Shown: positions 6,881 through 16,149, counted from the stretch's first letter. The stretch: 64,000 bases of DNA from Polyangium sp. y55x31 (GCF_029946505.1 NZ_JARZHG010000010.1:231425-295424); one strand, 5' to 3'. Made by a program: numbers and translations. The notes: generated by a model not told the origin, from the sequence alone.

Positions 6881-9502
6881 ATGACGAACGAGAGCGATGC
6901 AAGGAAGCCGGACAGCGCGCGAGGAGCGGCGAGCGCGTGGGCGGAGGCTGAACAGCTCAATCAACAAGTCAATCAACTGTATGGCGCGGGCAAGTTCGGC
7001 GAAGCCATTCCGCTCGCCGAGCGCGCGCTCGCCATCGGGGAGAACGCATTCGGGCCGAATCACCCCATCGTAGCCACCGGGCTCAACAACCTGGCGGCGA
7101 TGTACGACGCCGTCGGGGATTACGCCAAGGCAGAGCCGCTCTTTCAGCGCGCGGTGGGGATCTACGAGCGATTGCAGGGGCCAGAGCACCCCAACGTGGC
7201 CACCGCGCTCAACAACCTCGCGACGCTGTACAACTCGAAGGGGGACCGGTCGAAGAGCGAGTCGCTCCACCAGCGCGCGCTTTCCATCCGTGAAAAGGCG
7301 CTCGGGCCGGACCATGTCGACGTGGGCGAATCTCTCAGCCACCTTGCAGGGCTTTACGGGAGGAAGGGGGAGTACGCCACGGCAGAGCTTTACTTTCAGC
7401 GTGCACTCTCCATCTGGCAGAAAGCGCTGGGGCCGGAGCATCCCTATGTGGCCATCGCGCACCGTGGCCTCGCCTTGGTGTACAAAACGAAGGGGGACTA
7501 CGCCAAGGCAGAGCCGCTCTACGAGCGCGTGATCTCCTTCGAGGAGCGCGTGCTGGGCCCCCATCACCCTCGTCTCGCGGGCTCGCTCGGTGGTTTCGCG
7601 ACGTTGCATTGCCGGAGAGGTGACCACGCCAAAGCAGAGCCGCTCTATCAGCGCGCGCTGGCGATCAGGGAAAAGGCGCTGGGGCCGAACCACCCCGACC
7701 TGACGGACTCGCTCGAGGGTCTCGCCGGTGTGTATCAGGCGCTTGGTGAACACGCGAAAGCCATGAGCTGCATGGGCCGCGCGGTCGCCATCAAGGATCA
7801 CAATACTGCGATTTTGCTCGGTACCGGTTCGGATCAGCAAAAGCAGGCGTACATGCACACGCTCCGCGGCTCCACCGATCGCGCGGTCTCGCTGCACATC
7901 CATGCCGCGCCCCACGCCGAGGAGGCAAAACGACTCGCGCTCGCCGTGATCCTGAGCCGCAAGGGGCGAGTGCTCGACGCCATGACCGACAGCTTCACGG
8001 CGCTCCGCCATAGCCTCACCCCCGCGGATCGAGCGCGGCTCGAAGAGCTCAGGTCCGTCAGCACCCAGTACAGCGCGCTCGTATGGCGAAAGCCGGCTCG
8101 TATGCCGGTCCGTGAATATCGTGCGACGTTGAACTGCCTCGAGTCCGAGCGCCAAGCGCTCGAGGCCGACATCAGCCGTCGCAGCGCCGAACTCGGCGGC
8201 GATTTGCAGCCGCTCACGATCGCCAAGGTGCAGGCGGCCATCCCCGAGGAAGCTGCGCTCGTGGAGCTGTTCTTGTACGCTCCATTCGACGTCGACACGT
8301 GGAAATATCGCGTGAACGCGCCGCGCTACGCCGCATACGTATTGCATCGGAGCGGTGAAATCGCGTGGGCAGATCTCGGCGAGGCCGAACCCATCAACGC
8401 GGCGGCCATACGCTTGCGGCAGGCGCTCTCGCAGACGAGCGCCGAACGGCGCCCCACCGGCGCCCATGCGACGGCGCGCGAATTCCTCTCGCACGACGAT
8501 CCGGTTGGTGATCCGCGTCGAGCCGGCCGCGATCTCGACGAGCTGGTCATGCGACCGATCCGCCGCCTGCTCGGTTCGGTCCGCCGGATCCTGCTCAGTC
8601 CGGATGCCTCGCTCAACCTGGTGCCTTTCGGCGCCCTGGTGGACGAGGAGGGGCATTACCTCGTCGAGCGATCCTCTGTGACCTATCTGGCGAGCGGTCG
8701 AGATCTCTTGCGCCGCGCGACCAACGTGCCGTCGCGTCGGGCGCCGGTCGTCGTCGCGGCGCCGGACTATGACGCCGCCCGGGCGCCCACCGCCGCGCAC
8801 GCCGCCCGTACCCGCAGCGAGGTCTCGGCAGATGCGCGAGGGCTCTTGTTCAAGCCGCTCCAGTTCGCCGAACAAGAGGGCCGCGCCATTGCGAACAAGC
8901 TGCCCGGCTCCGAGTATCTGACGGGCGCGGGAGCGACCACGGATGCCGTGAGAGCGCTCGCAGGGCCGCGCGTGTTGCATATCGCGACGCACGGTTTTCT
9001 TCTCCCGGACTTGCCTGCGCTGCACGAGCATCCGTCCAGCGACCTCGACGACGCACCCAAGCAGCGTAGGCTCGAGAACGCGCTTTTGCGCTCGGGCATC
9101 GCACTGGCCGGCGCGAATCGCCTCCACGACGACCAGGCGGATGGCCTCCTCACGGCGCTGGAGGTTTCGCAGCTCGACCTGACCGGAACGAAGCTCATCG
9201 TGCTCTCCGCGTGCAGGACTGGGGTGGGCTCGATCCGCATCGGAGACGGCGTTTATGGGTTGCGGCGCGCCATGGTCATCGCAGGCGCAGAAACGCAGGT
9301 GATGAGCTTGTGGAGTGTCGACGATGCAGCTACGCGCGAGCTCATGGAGGCCTACTACGACAAACTCCAGGCTGGGTGCGGGCGGAGCGAAGCCATGCGG
9401 CTGGCGCAACTGGAGATGCTCGACCGCGCGGATCGTGCCCACCCGTATTACTGGGCGAGTTTCATCGTCTCCGGTAGCGACGCCCCACTCGGATCGACAT
9501 GA
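6881..9502 (+). CDS. TPR-CHAT caspase-like protein
   Basis: 873 residues. Residues ~20-300 hold about six kinesin-light-chain-type TPR units of 42 residues, each ending in a block like GPNHPIVATGLNNLA or GDYAKAEPLFQRA. A helical linker follows. Residues ~560-870 form a CHAT domain of the caspase/separase clan, with the His of LHIATHGF at H704 and the Cys of LSACRTGVG at C778, so the catalytic dyad is intact. CHAT proteins of this layout are predicted cysteine proteases, some acting in regulated cell death or defence. No substrate gene (gasdermin-like or other) is recognisable next door. The ATG at 6881 precedes the acidic N-terminus with only a weak site (ggaactcgatcc). Confidence 0.9.
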   Translation: MTNESDARKPDSARGAASAWAEAEQLNQQVNQLYGAGKFGEAIPLAERALAIGENAFGPNHPIVATGLNNLAAMYDAVGDYAKAEPLFQRAVGIYERLQGPEHPNVATALNNLATLYNSKGDRSKSESLHQRALSIREKALGPDHVDVGESLSHLAGLYGRKGEYATAELYFQRALSIWQKALGPEHPYVAIAHRGLALVYKTKGDYAKAEPLYERVISFEERVLGPHHPRLAGSLGGFATLHCRRGDHAKAEPLYQRALAIREKALGPNHPDLTDSLEGLAGVYQALGEHAKAMSCMGRAVAIKDHNTAILLGTGSDQQKQAYMHTLRGSTDRAVSLHIHAAPHAEEAKRLALAVILSRKGRVLDAMTDSFTALRHSLTPADRARLEELRSVSTQYSALVWRKPARMPVREYRATLNCLESERQALEADISRRSAELGGDLQPLTIAKVQAAIPEEAALVELFLYAPFDVDTWKYRVNAPRYAAYVLHRSGEIAWADLGEAEPINAAAIRLRQALSQTSAERRPTGAHATAREFLSHDDPVGDPRRAGRDLDELVMRPIRRLLGSVRRILLSPDASLNLVPFGALVDEEGHYLVERSSVTYLASGRDLLRRATNVPSRRAPVVVAAPDYDAARAPTAAHAARTRSEVSADARGLLFKPLQFAEQEGRAIANKLPGSEYLTGAGATTDAVRALAGPRVLHIATHGFLLPDLPALHEHPSSDLDDAPKQRRLENALLRSGIALAGANRLHDDQADGLLTALEVSQLDLTGTKLIVLSACRTGVGSIRIGDGVYGLRRAMVIAGAETQVMSLWSVDDAATRELMEAYYDKLQAGCGRSEAMRLAQLEMLDRADRAHPYYWASFIVSGSDAPLGST

Positions 9503-9541
9503 CACCTGCCCCAGAAGAGCGGGAACCAAAAAACCCCACGC

Positions 9542-10450
9542 TCAACTTGCACGCACTGCTGCTTGCCGCGCCGCGAGCGTGCGCACGATGAGCCGATCCT
9601 CGTCGGAGAGGGCCCGCGCCGTCGCGGCTCCGACGACGATCACGGCCGCGACGCGGCCCCCGATCTCGAGCGGGACCGCATACGCCGAGCGGAGTTTTTC
9701 CTTGTCGATCGCCGCGCTCACGCGTGGATCGACGCGGGTATCGACGCTGTCGATCGGCACGGCCGTGAGCACGGCGTGGCCCGCCAGGCATTCGCCGGGA
9801 GACACCCGCGTTCCCAGCGACGCCTCCAGGGCAGGGCCGACGGCCGCGCGGACCACGAGGTCCTCGCCCTCGGCCACGTAAATCGCAGCGGAATCGACGA
9901 TCGGCGAGGTTTCACGCAAAGCGACGAGGAAGCTCTGGAGAAAATTCTGGATGCCCTGGCTGCTCAGCGCGGCATTGGAAATGGCGTCGAGCGCGCGCAG
10001 GGTCCGCTCGCGCGCGGCGGTGTATTTCGCGATGGCCACGCCCACCGCCTCGTCGATGGCCCGATCGAAGACCAGGATGTCGCGGATCGGCGCGAGATCC
10101 CCGGTCTCCTCCGCCCAGAGCTCGAGGATGCATCGGCGGAGCACGGCATACTCGGCGACCACCTCCCGCAGATCGAATCCCACTTCGAGGCGCACGAGGG
10201 CGTGTATGTCCGGGGCGCGATGTGTCTTGTCACAGCCCACATCCTCGCCCTGTTCGAGAGCGCAGGCGAGCGCGTCGAGGATGCGCGGAAGGTGATCCCG
10301 CAAAAGGCCGTCCGGCAGCGCCTGCGGGACCGGCAATGCGCGGACGCGGTCGGACCATGCACGGAGGATCCGCTCGCCGCTCGATCGGAGGAAGGTCCCG
10401 AGCCGCAGAGGCCCGCCCGGGGACCGATCGAGCTGTGCTTCGTCCGCCAT
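9542..10450 (-). CDS. RsbRD-like sensor protein with GAF domain
   Basis: 302 residues from ATG 10450, which lies 6 bases after GGAGG; an upstream in-frame GTG/ATG at 10528 has no such site. The N-terminal ~150 residues (LRAWSDRVRALPVP, DIHALVRLEVGFDLREVVAEYAVLRRCILELW) resemble the RsbRD N-terminal sensor domain common in myxobacterial signalling proteins. After a short helix (RTLRALDAISNAAL) comes a GAF domain (~175-300, PIVDSAAIYVAEGEDLVVRAAVGP). The usual histidine kinase or STAS output domain is absent, so it may act through protein contacts. It is convergent with the TPR-CHAT gene (39-base gap). Confidence 0.75.
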   Translation of the reverse strand: MADEAQLDRSPGGPLRLGTFLRSSGERILRAWSDRVRALPVPQALPDGLLRDHLPRILDALACALEQGEDVGCDKTHRAPDIHALVRLEVGFDLREVVAEYAVLRRCILELWAEETGDLAPIRDILVFDRAIDEAVGVAIAKYTAARERTLRALDAISNAALSSQGIQNFLQSFLVALRETSPIVDSAAIYVAEGEDLVVRAAVGPALEASLGTRVSPGECLAGHAVLTAVPIDSVDTRVDPRVSAAIDKEKLRSAYAVPLEIGGRVAAVIVVGAATARALSDEDRLIVRTLAARQAAVRAS

Positions 10451-10634
10451 CGCTCCCTCCGGCCGCGGAGTCGCATTCGATGCATTTGGTGCAGCGAGAA
10501 CGGAGGTGGGAGCGGGCCGCAGGGTCATGCGAGGACGGCCGGCCGTCGAGGATACAGCCTTTCCGTGACGGGCGTACGCCCGCGTCGTTCCCGTCCATCG
10601 CTCGCTCGCCTCTCCGCTCGGATGGCCTTACCTA

Positions 10635-12548
10635 ATGGCCACGATGACAGACGAACCCACGAGGGCTGCTCAGCCCGGCGCGCACGTGGCGCATGCCCCC
10701 CGCGCGGCTCTGCTCCTCGGCGCGCTCGGCGTCGTCTTCGGTGACATTGGTACGAGCCCGCTTTATGCGATCAAGGAATGCTTCAGCCCGGTCGCGCCGC
10801 ACCGGGTCGACGTCACGCCGGAGAACATCCTCGGGGTTCTGTCGCTGGTTTTCTGGACCCTCCTGATGGTCGTGACGATCAAGTATCTCACGTTCATCAT
10901 GAAGGCGGACAATCAAGGATCCGGCGGCATCATGGCCCTCCTCGCCCTGGTCCCGCCGCGCAAAGGCAATCCCACGGGGCCGCTCGTCCTGCTCGTGCTC
11001 TTCGGCGCGGCCCTTCTGTACGGGGACGGCGTGATCACGCCTGCGATTTCGGTCCTCTCGGCCATGGAGGGCCTCGAGGTCGCGACCCACACGCTTCGAC
11101 CGCTCGTCGTGCCGCTGACGGTCGCCATTCTGGTCGCATTGTTCCTGGCGCAGAAGCATGGCACCGGGGGGATCGGCAATGTATTCGGGCCCGTGACGCT
11201 CGTCTGGTTCGTGACGATCGCCGTTCTCGGCGGGCGGTTCGTCTTCACGAATCCGACCGTCCTCGCGGCCGTGGATCCACGGCACGCGGTGCGGTTTTTC
11301 GCCGATCATGGCAGGCACGGATTCATGGTGCTCGGCTCCGTGGTCCTCTGCATCACCGGCGCCGAGGCGCTTTATGCCGACATGGGGCATTTCGGCCGCG
11401 GCCCGATCCGCGCCGCCTGGTACCTCGTGGTCTGGCCCTCCCTGCTGCTCAATTATTTCGGCCAGGGCGCGCTCCTCCTCGAAAACCCCGGCGCCGCCAC
11501 GAATCCGTTTTATGCCCTCGTGCCGTCCTGGGCCCTCTTGCCGACCGTCGCGATTGCCACCGCGGCCACGATCGTCGCCTCGCAGGCGCTCATCTCCGGG
11601 GCCTACTCGCTCACCCAGCAGGCCGTGCAGCTCGGGTATTTTCCGCGCGTCAGCATCGTCCATACCTCGAAGCACACCGAGGGGCAGATCTACATCCCGG
11701 AGATCAACCGCGCCTTGCTCGTCCTGTGCGTGGTCCTGGTCCTCACGTTCCGCACGTCGAGCGCGCTCGCGGCGGCCTACGGAATCGCGGTCACGGGGAC
11801 GATGGCCATCACCACGATCGTGTATTTCTTCGTGGTGCGGCAGCGCTGGGGCTGGCCGCTCTGGAAGGCCCTGCCGCCCGTCCTCACCTTCCTGGCCATC
11901 GACATCGCGTTTTTCACGGCAAACGCGGCCAAATTCCTCCACGGCGGCTGGTTCCCCGTCGTCATGGCCGCCGGCATTTTCACGGTGATGACGACCTGGA
12001 AGACGGGGCGGCGCATCCTCGGCGAGGCGTTCAAGGCCGATCTCTTGCCGCTCGATCAATTCCTGGACGACGTGGCCCGAAAGAAGCCGTTCCGCGTGCA
12101 CGGGACCGCCGTCTTCATGGCCTCGAACCCGCACGGGACGCCGCCGGTCTTGCTCCACCATTTCAAGCACAACCAGGTCCTCCACGAGCAGGTCGTGCTG
12201 CTCTCGGTGACGAGCGAGCGCGTCCCCGAGATCCCGCCCGAGGAGCGCATCACCGTCCTCGACAAGGGAAACGGGTTCTACCGGGTGCGGGCGCGTTACG
12301 GCTTCATGCAGACGCCCCACGTGCCGAGCGTGCTGCTCGCCTGCAAGGCGCACGGGCTCGTGATCGAGCTGAAACGCACGAGTTATTACCTCGGCCGCGA
12401 GACGCTCCTGCCCACGGGGCGGTCGAAGATGATGCGCTGGCGAAAAGGCCTCTTCGCCTTCATTTCCCGGAACGCGCGGCCCGCGACGGCGTACTTCGGA
12501 TTGCCGCCCGGACGCGTGGTGGAGTTCGGGATGCAGATCAACCTGTGA
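10635..12548 (+). CDS. kup: Low-affinity potassium uptake transporter Kup
   Basis: 637 residues, about twelve membrane segments in the first ~450 residues and a cytoplasmic C-terminal domain. Kup/HAK signatures are plain: LGVVFGDIGTSPLYA near the N-terminus, KADNQGSGGIMAL, ALLYGDGVITPAISVLSA, and ADMGHFGRGPIRAAW further in. It imports K+ with protons across the inner membrane. Translation can start at 10635 or at an in-frame ATG three codons on (10644); neither has a good ribosome site. It is transcribed divergently from the GAF gene and stands alone. Confidence 0.96.
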   Translation: MATMTDEPTRAAQPGAHVAHAPRAALLLGALGVVFGDIGTSPLYAIKECFSPVAPHRVDVTPENILGVLSLVFWTLLMVVTIKYLTFIMKADNQGSGGIMALLALVPPRKGNPTGPLVLLVLFGAALLYGDGVITPAISVLSAMEGLEVATHTLRPLVVPLTVAILVALFLAQKHGTGGIGNVFGPVTLVWFVTIAVLGGRFVFTNPTVLAAVDPRHAVRFFADHGRHGFMVLGSVVLCITGAEALYADMGHFGRGPIRAAWYLVVWPSLLLNYFGQGALLLENPGAATNPFYALVPSWALLPTVAIATAATIVASQALISGAYSLTQQAVQLGYFPRVSIVHTSKHTEGQIYIPEINRALLVLCVVLVLTFRTSSALAAAYGIAVTGTMAITTIVYFFVVRQRWGWPLWKALPPVLTFLAIDIAFFTANAAKFLHGGWFPVVMAAGIFTVMTTWKTGRRILGEAFKADLLPLDQFLDDVARKKPFRVHGTAVFMASNPHGTPPVLLHHFKHNQVLHEQVVLLSVTSERVPEIPPEERITVLDKGNGFYRVRARYGFMQTPHVPSVLLACKAHGLVIELKRTSYYLGRETLLPTGRSKMMRWRKGLFAFISRNARPATAYFGLPPGRVVEFGMQINL

Positions 12549-12606
12549 AGCCAGGACGGCTCGCCCCCTCCCCAGGGTCCGAGCTCTGCGCTAGAACGAC
12601 TCCCCC

Positions 12607-13224
12607 ATGCCGTCCACCCACGATTTCGTCGACACCTACCTGCGCGAGACGGCCGAGATCGCCCTCGGCACGAGCCGAGAAGACCTCACGGCCGTCATCG
12701 ACATCCTCTTCGACGCCTGGAAAAACGACCGCACCATCTACACCTGCGGCAACGGCGGCAGCGCCGCGAACGCGAGCCACCTCGCCTGCGACATCGCGAA
12801 GTTCACCTGGGTGGAAGGGAAAAAACGCTTCAAGTGCCGCTCGCTCTGCGACAACGCGGCCTTGCTGAGCGCGCTGACGAACGACGTGGGGTTCAACCGG
12901 ATTTTCCTCGAGCAGCTCGACGGCTCGATGGGCCCGGGCGACGTGCTCGTTTGCCTCAGCGTCCACGGCGGCTCGGGCGCGGACAAGGCCGGGCCGTGGT
13001 CGCAAAACCTGGTCGCCGCGGCCGATTTCGTGAAGAAGCACGGCGGCAAGGTGGTCGCGCTCGTGGGCTACGACGGCGGCGCGCTCCGGCAGATGGCCGA
13101 TGCGTCGATCATCGTGCCGCGAACCTCGGGCGGGCACACGTCGACGCCGCACGTGGAGGGCTTCCACGAGGTCTACCATCACCTGATCTGCGAGCGGCTG
13201 CGGCAGATGGTGGCCGAGGCATGA
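12607..13224 (+). CDS. gmhA: SIS-domain phosphosugar isomerase, GmhA-like
   Basis: 205 residues. The motif YTCGNGGSAANASHLACD and the C-terminal GFHEVYHHLICERLRQM identify a SIS-domain isomerase of the phosphoheptose isomerase (GmhA) group, which converts sedoheptulose 7-phosphate to glycero-manno-heptose 7-phosphate for lipopolysaccharide or heptosylated glycans. The next gene encodes a GmhB-like phosphatase and overlaps by 4 bases, which supports the heptose role. A relative acting on another sugar phosphate cannot be excluded by eye. It begins a run of co-directional sugar genes. Confidence 0.8.
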   Translation: MPSTHDFVDTYLRETAEIALGTSREDLTAVIDILFDAWKNDRTIYTCGNGGSAANASHLACDIAKFTWVEGKKRFKCRSLCDNAALLSALTNDVGFNRIFLEQLDGSMGPGDVLVCLSVHGGSGADKAGPWSQNLVAAADFVKKHGGKVVALVGYDGGALRQMADASIIVPRTSGGHTSTPHVEGFHEVYHHLICERLRQMVAEA

Positions 13225-13859
13225 ACGGGCCCGCGCGGGCCGGCGTGATCCTCGACCGCGACGGGACGCTCATCGACTTCGTCCGCGACGCCGAGCTCGG
13301 CGCCGTGGTGAGCGCCTTCCACCCCGATCACATCCGCTTTCTGCCCGGCGTCGTCCCCGGGCTTTTGCTCCTGCAAGACGCAGGGTTCGTCCTTTCGATC
13401 GCCACGAACCAGCCCGGCGCGGCGAAGGGCCAGATCCCCGAGAGCGCGATCGTCCGGACGAACCAGGCGCTCCTCGACGCGCTCGCCCAGGAAGGCATCC
13501 GCATCGCGGCGCTGCGCGTCTGCTTGCATCACCCGGAAGGCGGGCCGGGCGGCGATCCCGCGCTCGCGACGGATTGCACGTGCCGCAAGCCGAAGCCGGG
13601 GATGCTGCTCTCGCTCGTGGAGGAGCTCGGGCTCGATCCAGCGCGCTCGTGGATGGTCGGCGACGCGGCGGTGGACGTGCTGGCAGCGCGCGGGGCGGGG
13701 CTTCGCGCAGGGCTGCTCTTCGAGTGGGGGCGCTGCGAGATGTGCCCGGTGCGCGGGGGCTTCGACGAGATCCCGCTGCTCCGGCCGGACGCGTCGGCGA
13801 GCCGCTTCGACGAGCTCGCCCGGCGCCTCCGAGATTCGCTCGCCATGGCGCCGGGCTGA
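13221..13859 (+). CDS. gmhB: HAD-family heptose bisphosphate phosphatase, GmhB-like
   Basis: 212 residues. HAD motif I is GVILDRDGTLIDFV, motif II is SIATNQPGAAKGQI, and the late acidic motif is SWMVGDAAVDVLAA. A Cys/His zinc-loop, LRVCLHHPEGG...DCTCRKPKPG, is characteristic of GmhB-type phosphatases. The expected reaction removes the C7 phosphate of glycero-manno-heptose 1,7-bisphosphate, following GmhA. It is translationally coupled to the isomerase gene (ATGA overlap). A C-terminal tail of ~30 residues with WGRCEMCPVRGG is longer than typical. Confidence 0.85.
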   Translation: MNGPARAGVILDRDGTLIDFVRDAELGAVVSAFHPDHIRFLPGVVPGLLLLQDAGFVLSIATNQPGAAKGQIPESAIVRTNQALLDALAQEGIRIAALRVCLHHPEGGPGGDPALATDCTCRKPKPGMLLSLVEELGLDPARSWMVGDAAVDVLAARGAGLRAGLLFEWGRCEMCPVRGGFDEIPLLRPDASASRFDELARRLRDSLAMAPG

Positions 13860-13884
13860 TCTATGCTCCGCGGGCTTTTGTCCC

Positions 13885-13992
13885 GAGGGGGACGCCTCGC
13901 GTCCCCCTCTCGTCCGGGCAAAGCCCGGACGATTCACCCCCCGAGGGGAGCTCGCTTCGCGATCTCCCGGAGCAGCGACAAGTCGCTGCTCC
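13885..13992. repeat. Cluster of four tight hairpins in an intergenic gap
   Basis: Four consecutive palindromes fill the gap before the transaldolase-like gene. GAGGGGGACGC (13885-13895) pairs with GCGTCCCCCTC across a 3-base loop. CGTCCGGGC (13911-13919) pairs with GCCCGGACG across AAA. A third, GGGAG.TCGC around 13936-13968, has one mismatch. GGAGCAGCGAC (13969-13979) pairs with GTCGCTGCTCC across AA. The last ends 8 bases before the GGAG ribosome site of the next gene, so it might affect translation or terminate upstream transcription. Confidence 0.75.
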
Positions 13993-14009
13993 AGCCCCCT
14001 GGAGTGTAC

Positions 14010-14660
14010 ATGCTCTTTCTCGACAGCTCGGATCCCAAGGAGATCAAAGACATCTTCGCCTGGGGGGTGATCGCCGGCGTCACGACGAACCCGCTCATCC
14101 TCGCGCGGGAAGCCGGGGCGGTGGACCTCGAGCAACGCATCCGCGAGGTCATCGCGGCCTCGAAAGGCCCGGTCTCCGTGGAGCTCGTGAGCGAGTCCGA
14201 GGGCGCGATGATGGAAGAGGCCCACCGCTACCACACGTGGGCGCCGGGCCGGATCGTGATCAAGGTGCCGTTCGGCGAGGCCGGCCTGCGCGTGACGCAC
14301 GCGCTCGCATCGCAAGGCATCGAGACGAACGTGACGTGCATCATGAGCTTCAACCAGGCCTACCTGGCGGCGCTCGCAGGCGGGACGTACGTGTCGATCT
14401 TCAGCGGCCGGGTGCGAGACATGGGCTACGACGTGCGGCCCGTCATCGCCGAGACGCGGGCGCAGCTCGATCGGGAGAAGCTCGGGGCGAAGATCATCGT
14501 GGGGTCGATCCGGCACATCCTCGACGTGAACGAGGCGCTCGCGCACGGGGCGCACGTGGTGACGGTGCCGCCCGGGATCCTGCGGAAAATGCTGCACAAC
14601 CCGAAGACGGACGAGACGATCCGCGAGTTCAACGCAGCCTGGGCGAGCCGTGCTAAGTAG
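14010..14660 (+). CDS. Transaldolase / fructose-6-phosphate aldolase family protein
   Basis: 216 residues, start MLFLDSSDPKEIKDIFAWG at ATG 14010, five bases after GGAG. The family markers are the early Asp in FLDSS, GVTTNPLIL, and the Schiff-base lysine in RIVIKVPFGEAGLR. VTCIMSFNQAYLAALAG and SIRHILDVNEAL match the small TalC/Fsa type. It cleaves or transfers three-carbon ketol units between sugar phosphates. Placement after GmhA- and GmhB-like genes suggests a role linked to sedoheptulose or other sugar phosphates. Transaldolase versus fructose 6-phosphate aldolase activity cannot be told apart here. Confidence 0.88.
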   Translation: MLFLDSSDPKEIKDIFAWGVIAGVTTNPLILAREAGAVDLEQRIREVIAASKGPVSVELVSESEGAMMEEAHRYHTWAPGRIVIKVPFGEAGLRVTHALASQGIETNVTCIMSFNQAYLAALAGGTYVSIFSGRVRDMGYDVRPVIAETRAQLDREKLGAKIIVGSIRHILDVNEALAHGAHVVTVPPGILRKMLHNPKTDETIREFNAAWASRAK

Positions 14661-16149
14661 CCCCGCCGTGACGGCAAACGGCACTTCCCCGGCCAACGGC
14701 GAGACGAACACCAAGTACGTCGTCGAGGAGCAGAACCTGGCACTCGTGGGCGCCATCGGCCGGCCGCGGCGCGTGCTCGACGTGGGCTGCGGGGTAGGCC
14801 TGAACGGCGAGGTCGCGAAGAGGCGCGGGGCGCACGTGACCGGGATCGAGATCGTCCCAGCCTCGATCGAGCGGGCCAAGGCGCGGCTCGACGAGGTGCT
14901 CGCGATCGACGTGACCAGCGACGAGGCCGTGAAGAAGGGCCTCGCCGGCCGGACGTTCGACCTTCTGCTCTTCGCCGACATGCTGGAGCACGTGGCCGAT
15001 CCGATCGCAGTGATCCAGCGGCTGCTCCCGTACCTGGAGGATGGCGGGCACGTGATCGTGTCGCTGCCGAACGTGGCGGCGTGGACGATGCGCCTGGGGC
15101 TACTCGCCGGGAAGTTCGAGTACACGCAGAGCGGGATCCTCGACGACTCGCACCTGCGCTTCTTCACGCGCGAGACAGGCCGGCAGATGCTGGAGCAGGC
15201 GGGGCTCGAAGTGCTGCGGCTCGCGCAGAACCCGATGCTCGTGCGCGCAGCGAAGGACGTGGTGCTGTCGGCGCAGAAGGCGATCGCGCCAGGCGGCAAC
15301 CCCGACCCGGAGAGCCTGCGCAAGTCGCTGCCGTACAAGCTCTACCAGGGGCTCGTGCGCCCGATGGAGGACATGGTGGCAGCACGCGCGCCGGAGCTTT
15401 TGTCGTTCCAGAACGTGTACGTCGCCCGCAAGCCGCCGAAGGCCCGCAAGCTCAGCCTGACCGTCGGCATGTTGACGATGAACGAGGAAGACAGCATCGA
15501 GGCGATGATGGGCGAGATCCGGAGGGTCGCGCCCGACGCCAAGATCCTCTGCGTCGACAGCTCGACGGACCGGACGCCCGAGATCGCAGCCAGGCTCGGC
15601 GCACGCGTGCTGCGGCAGCTCCCACCGCGCGGTCACGGGCCGGCCATGGAGCTGCTCATGTACAACGCCGCAGCCGAGAGCGAGCTTCTGATCTACCTCG
15701 ACTGCGACTTCACCTACCCAGCCGATTACATCCCAGTGCTGCGCAAGATCGTCGAGGAAGAGGGCGTGGACATGGTGAACTGCGCCCGCACGCGGACGCG
15801 GCCCGCAGCCATGCCGCTGCCAAACTACGTGGCGAACCGCTCATTCGCAGCCCTCGCGCACCTGATGCACGGCATCCCGACCTGCGACGTGCACAGCGGC
15901 ATGCGTGCCTATCGATCGAGCATGGTGCGCGCATTCGATTTCGACGGCGAAGGCGACGCGCTGCCCATCGACACGCTGCTCTTCCCAGCCAAATGCGGCT
16001 ACCGAGTGGTGGAGATGCCCATCGACTACCAGGAACGCGTAGGGCAGTCGAAGCTGCGGAAGATCGCCGGCACAGTCTGGACGATGATCCGCCTCGTAAA
16101 CGCGCTGCCCGTGGGAAAACGCGGTTCGTCGCGGTACGAGCTCCGGTAA
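14650..16149 (+). CDS. Methyltransferase-glycosyltransferase fusion
   Basis: 499 residues from a GTG at 14650 that overlaps the end of the transaldolase gene; a GTG at 14668 is an alternative. Residues ~20-250 are a class I SAM-dependent methyltransferase (RRVLDVGCGVGLNGEVA; DLLLFADMLEHVADP). From ~265 to the end is a GT-A glycosyltransferase of family 2 type, resembling polyprenol-phosphate sugar transferases (TVGMLTMNEEDSIEAMM; ILCVDSSTDRTPEIA; LIYLDCDFTYPADYIP; YRVVEMPIDYQERVGQSKL). The joined activities suggest glycan transfer coupled with methylation. No membrane segment is obvious. Confidence 0.87.
   Translation: MLSSPAVTANGTSPANGETNTKYVVEEQNLALVGAIGRPRRVLDVGCGVGLNGEVAKRRGAHVTGIEIVPASIERAKARLDEVLAIDVTSDEAVKKGLAGRTFDLLLFADMLEHVADPIAVIQRLLPYLEDGGHVIVSLPNVAAWTMRLGLLAGKFEYTQSGILDDSHLRFFTRETGRQMLEQAGLEVLRLAQNPMLVRAAKDVVLSAQKAIAPGGNPDPESLRKSLPYKLYQGLVRPMEDMVAARAPELLSFQNVYVARKPPKARKLSLTVGMLTMNEEDSIEAMMGEIRRVAPDAKILCVDSSTDRTPEIAARLGARVLRQLPPRGHGPAMELLMYNAAAESELLIYLDCDFTYPADYIPVLRKIVEEEGVDMVNCARTRTRPAAMPLPNYVANRSFAALAHLMHGIPTCDVHSGMRAYRSSMVRAFDFDGEGDALPIDTLLFPAKCGYRVVEMPIDYQERVGQSKLRKIAGTVWTMIRLVNALPVGKRGSSRYELR

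Noticed and set aside
6818..9529. 903-codon minus-strand open frame over the TPR-CHAT gene
   Set aside because: Arises as third-position G+C bias in the antisense frame; no domain, and the plus strand has clear TPR and CHAT motifs.
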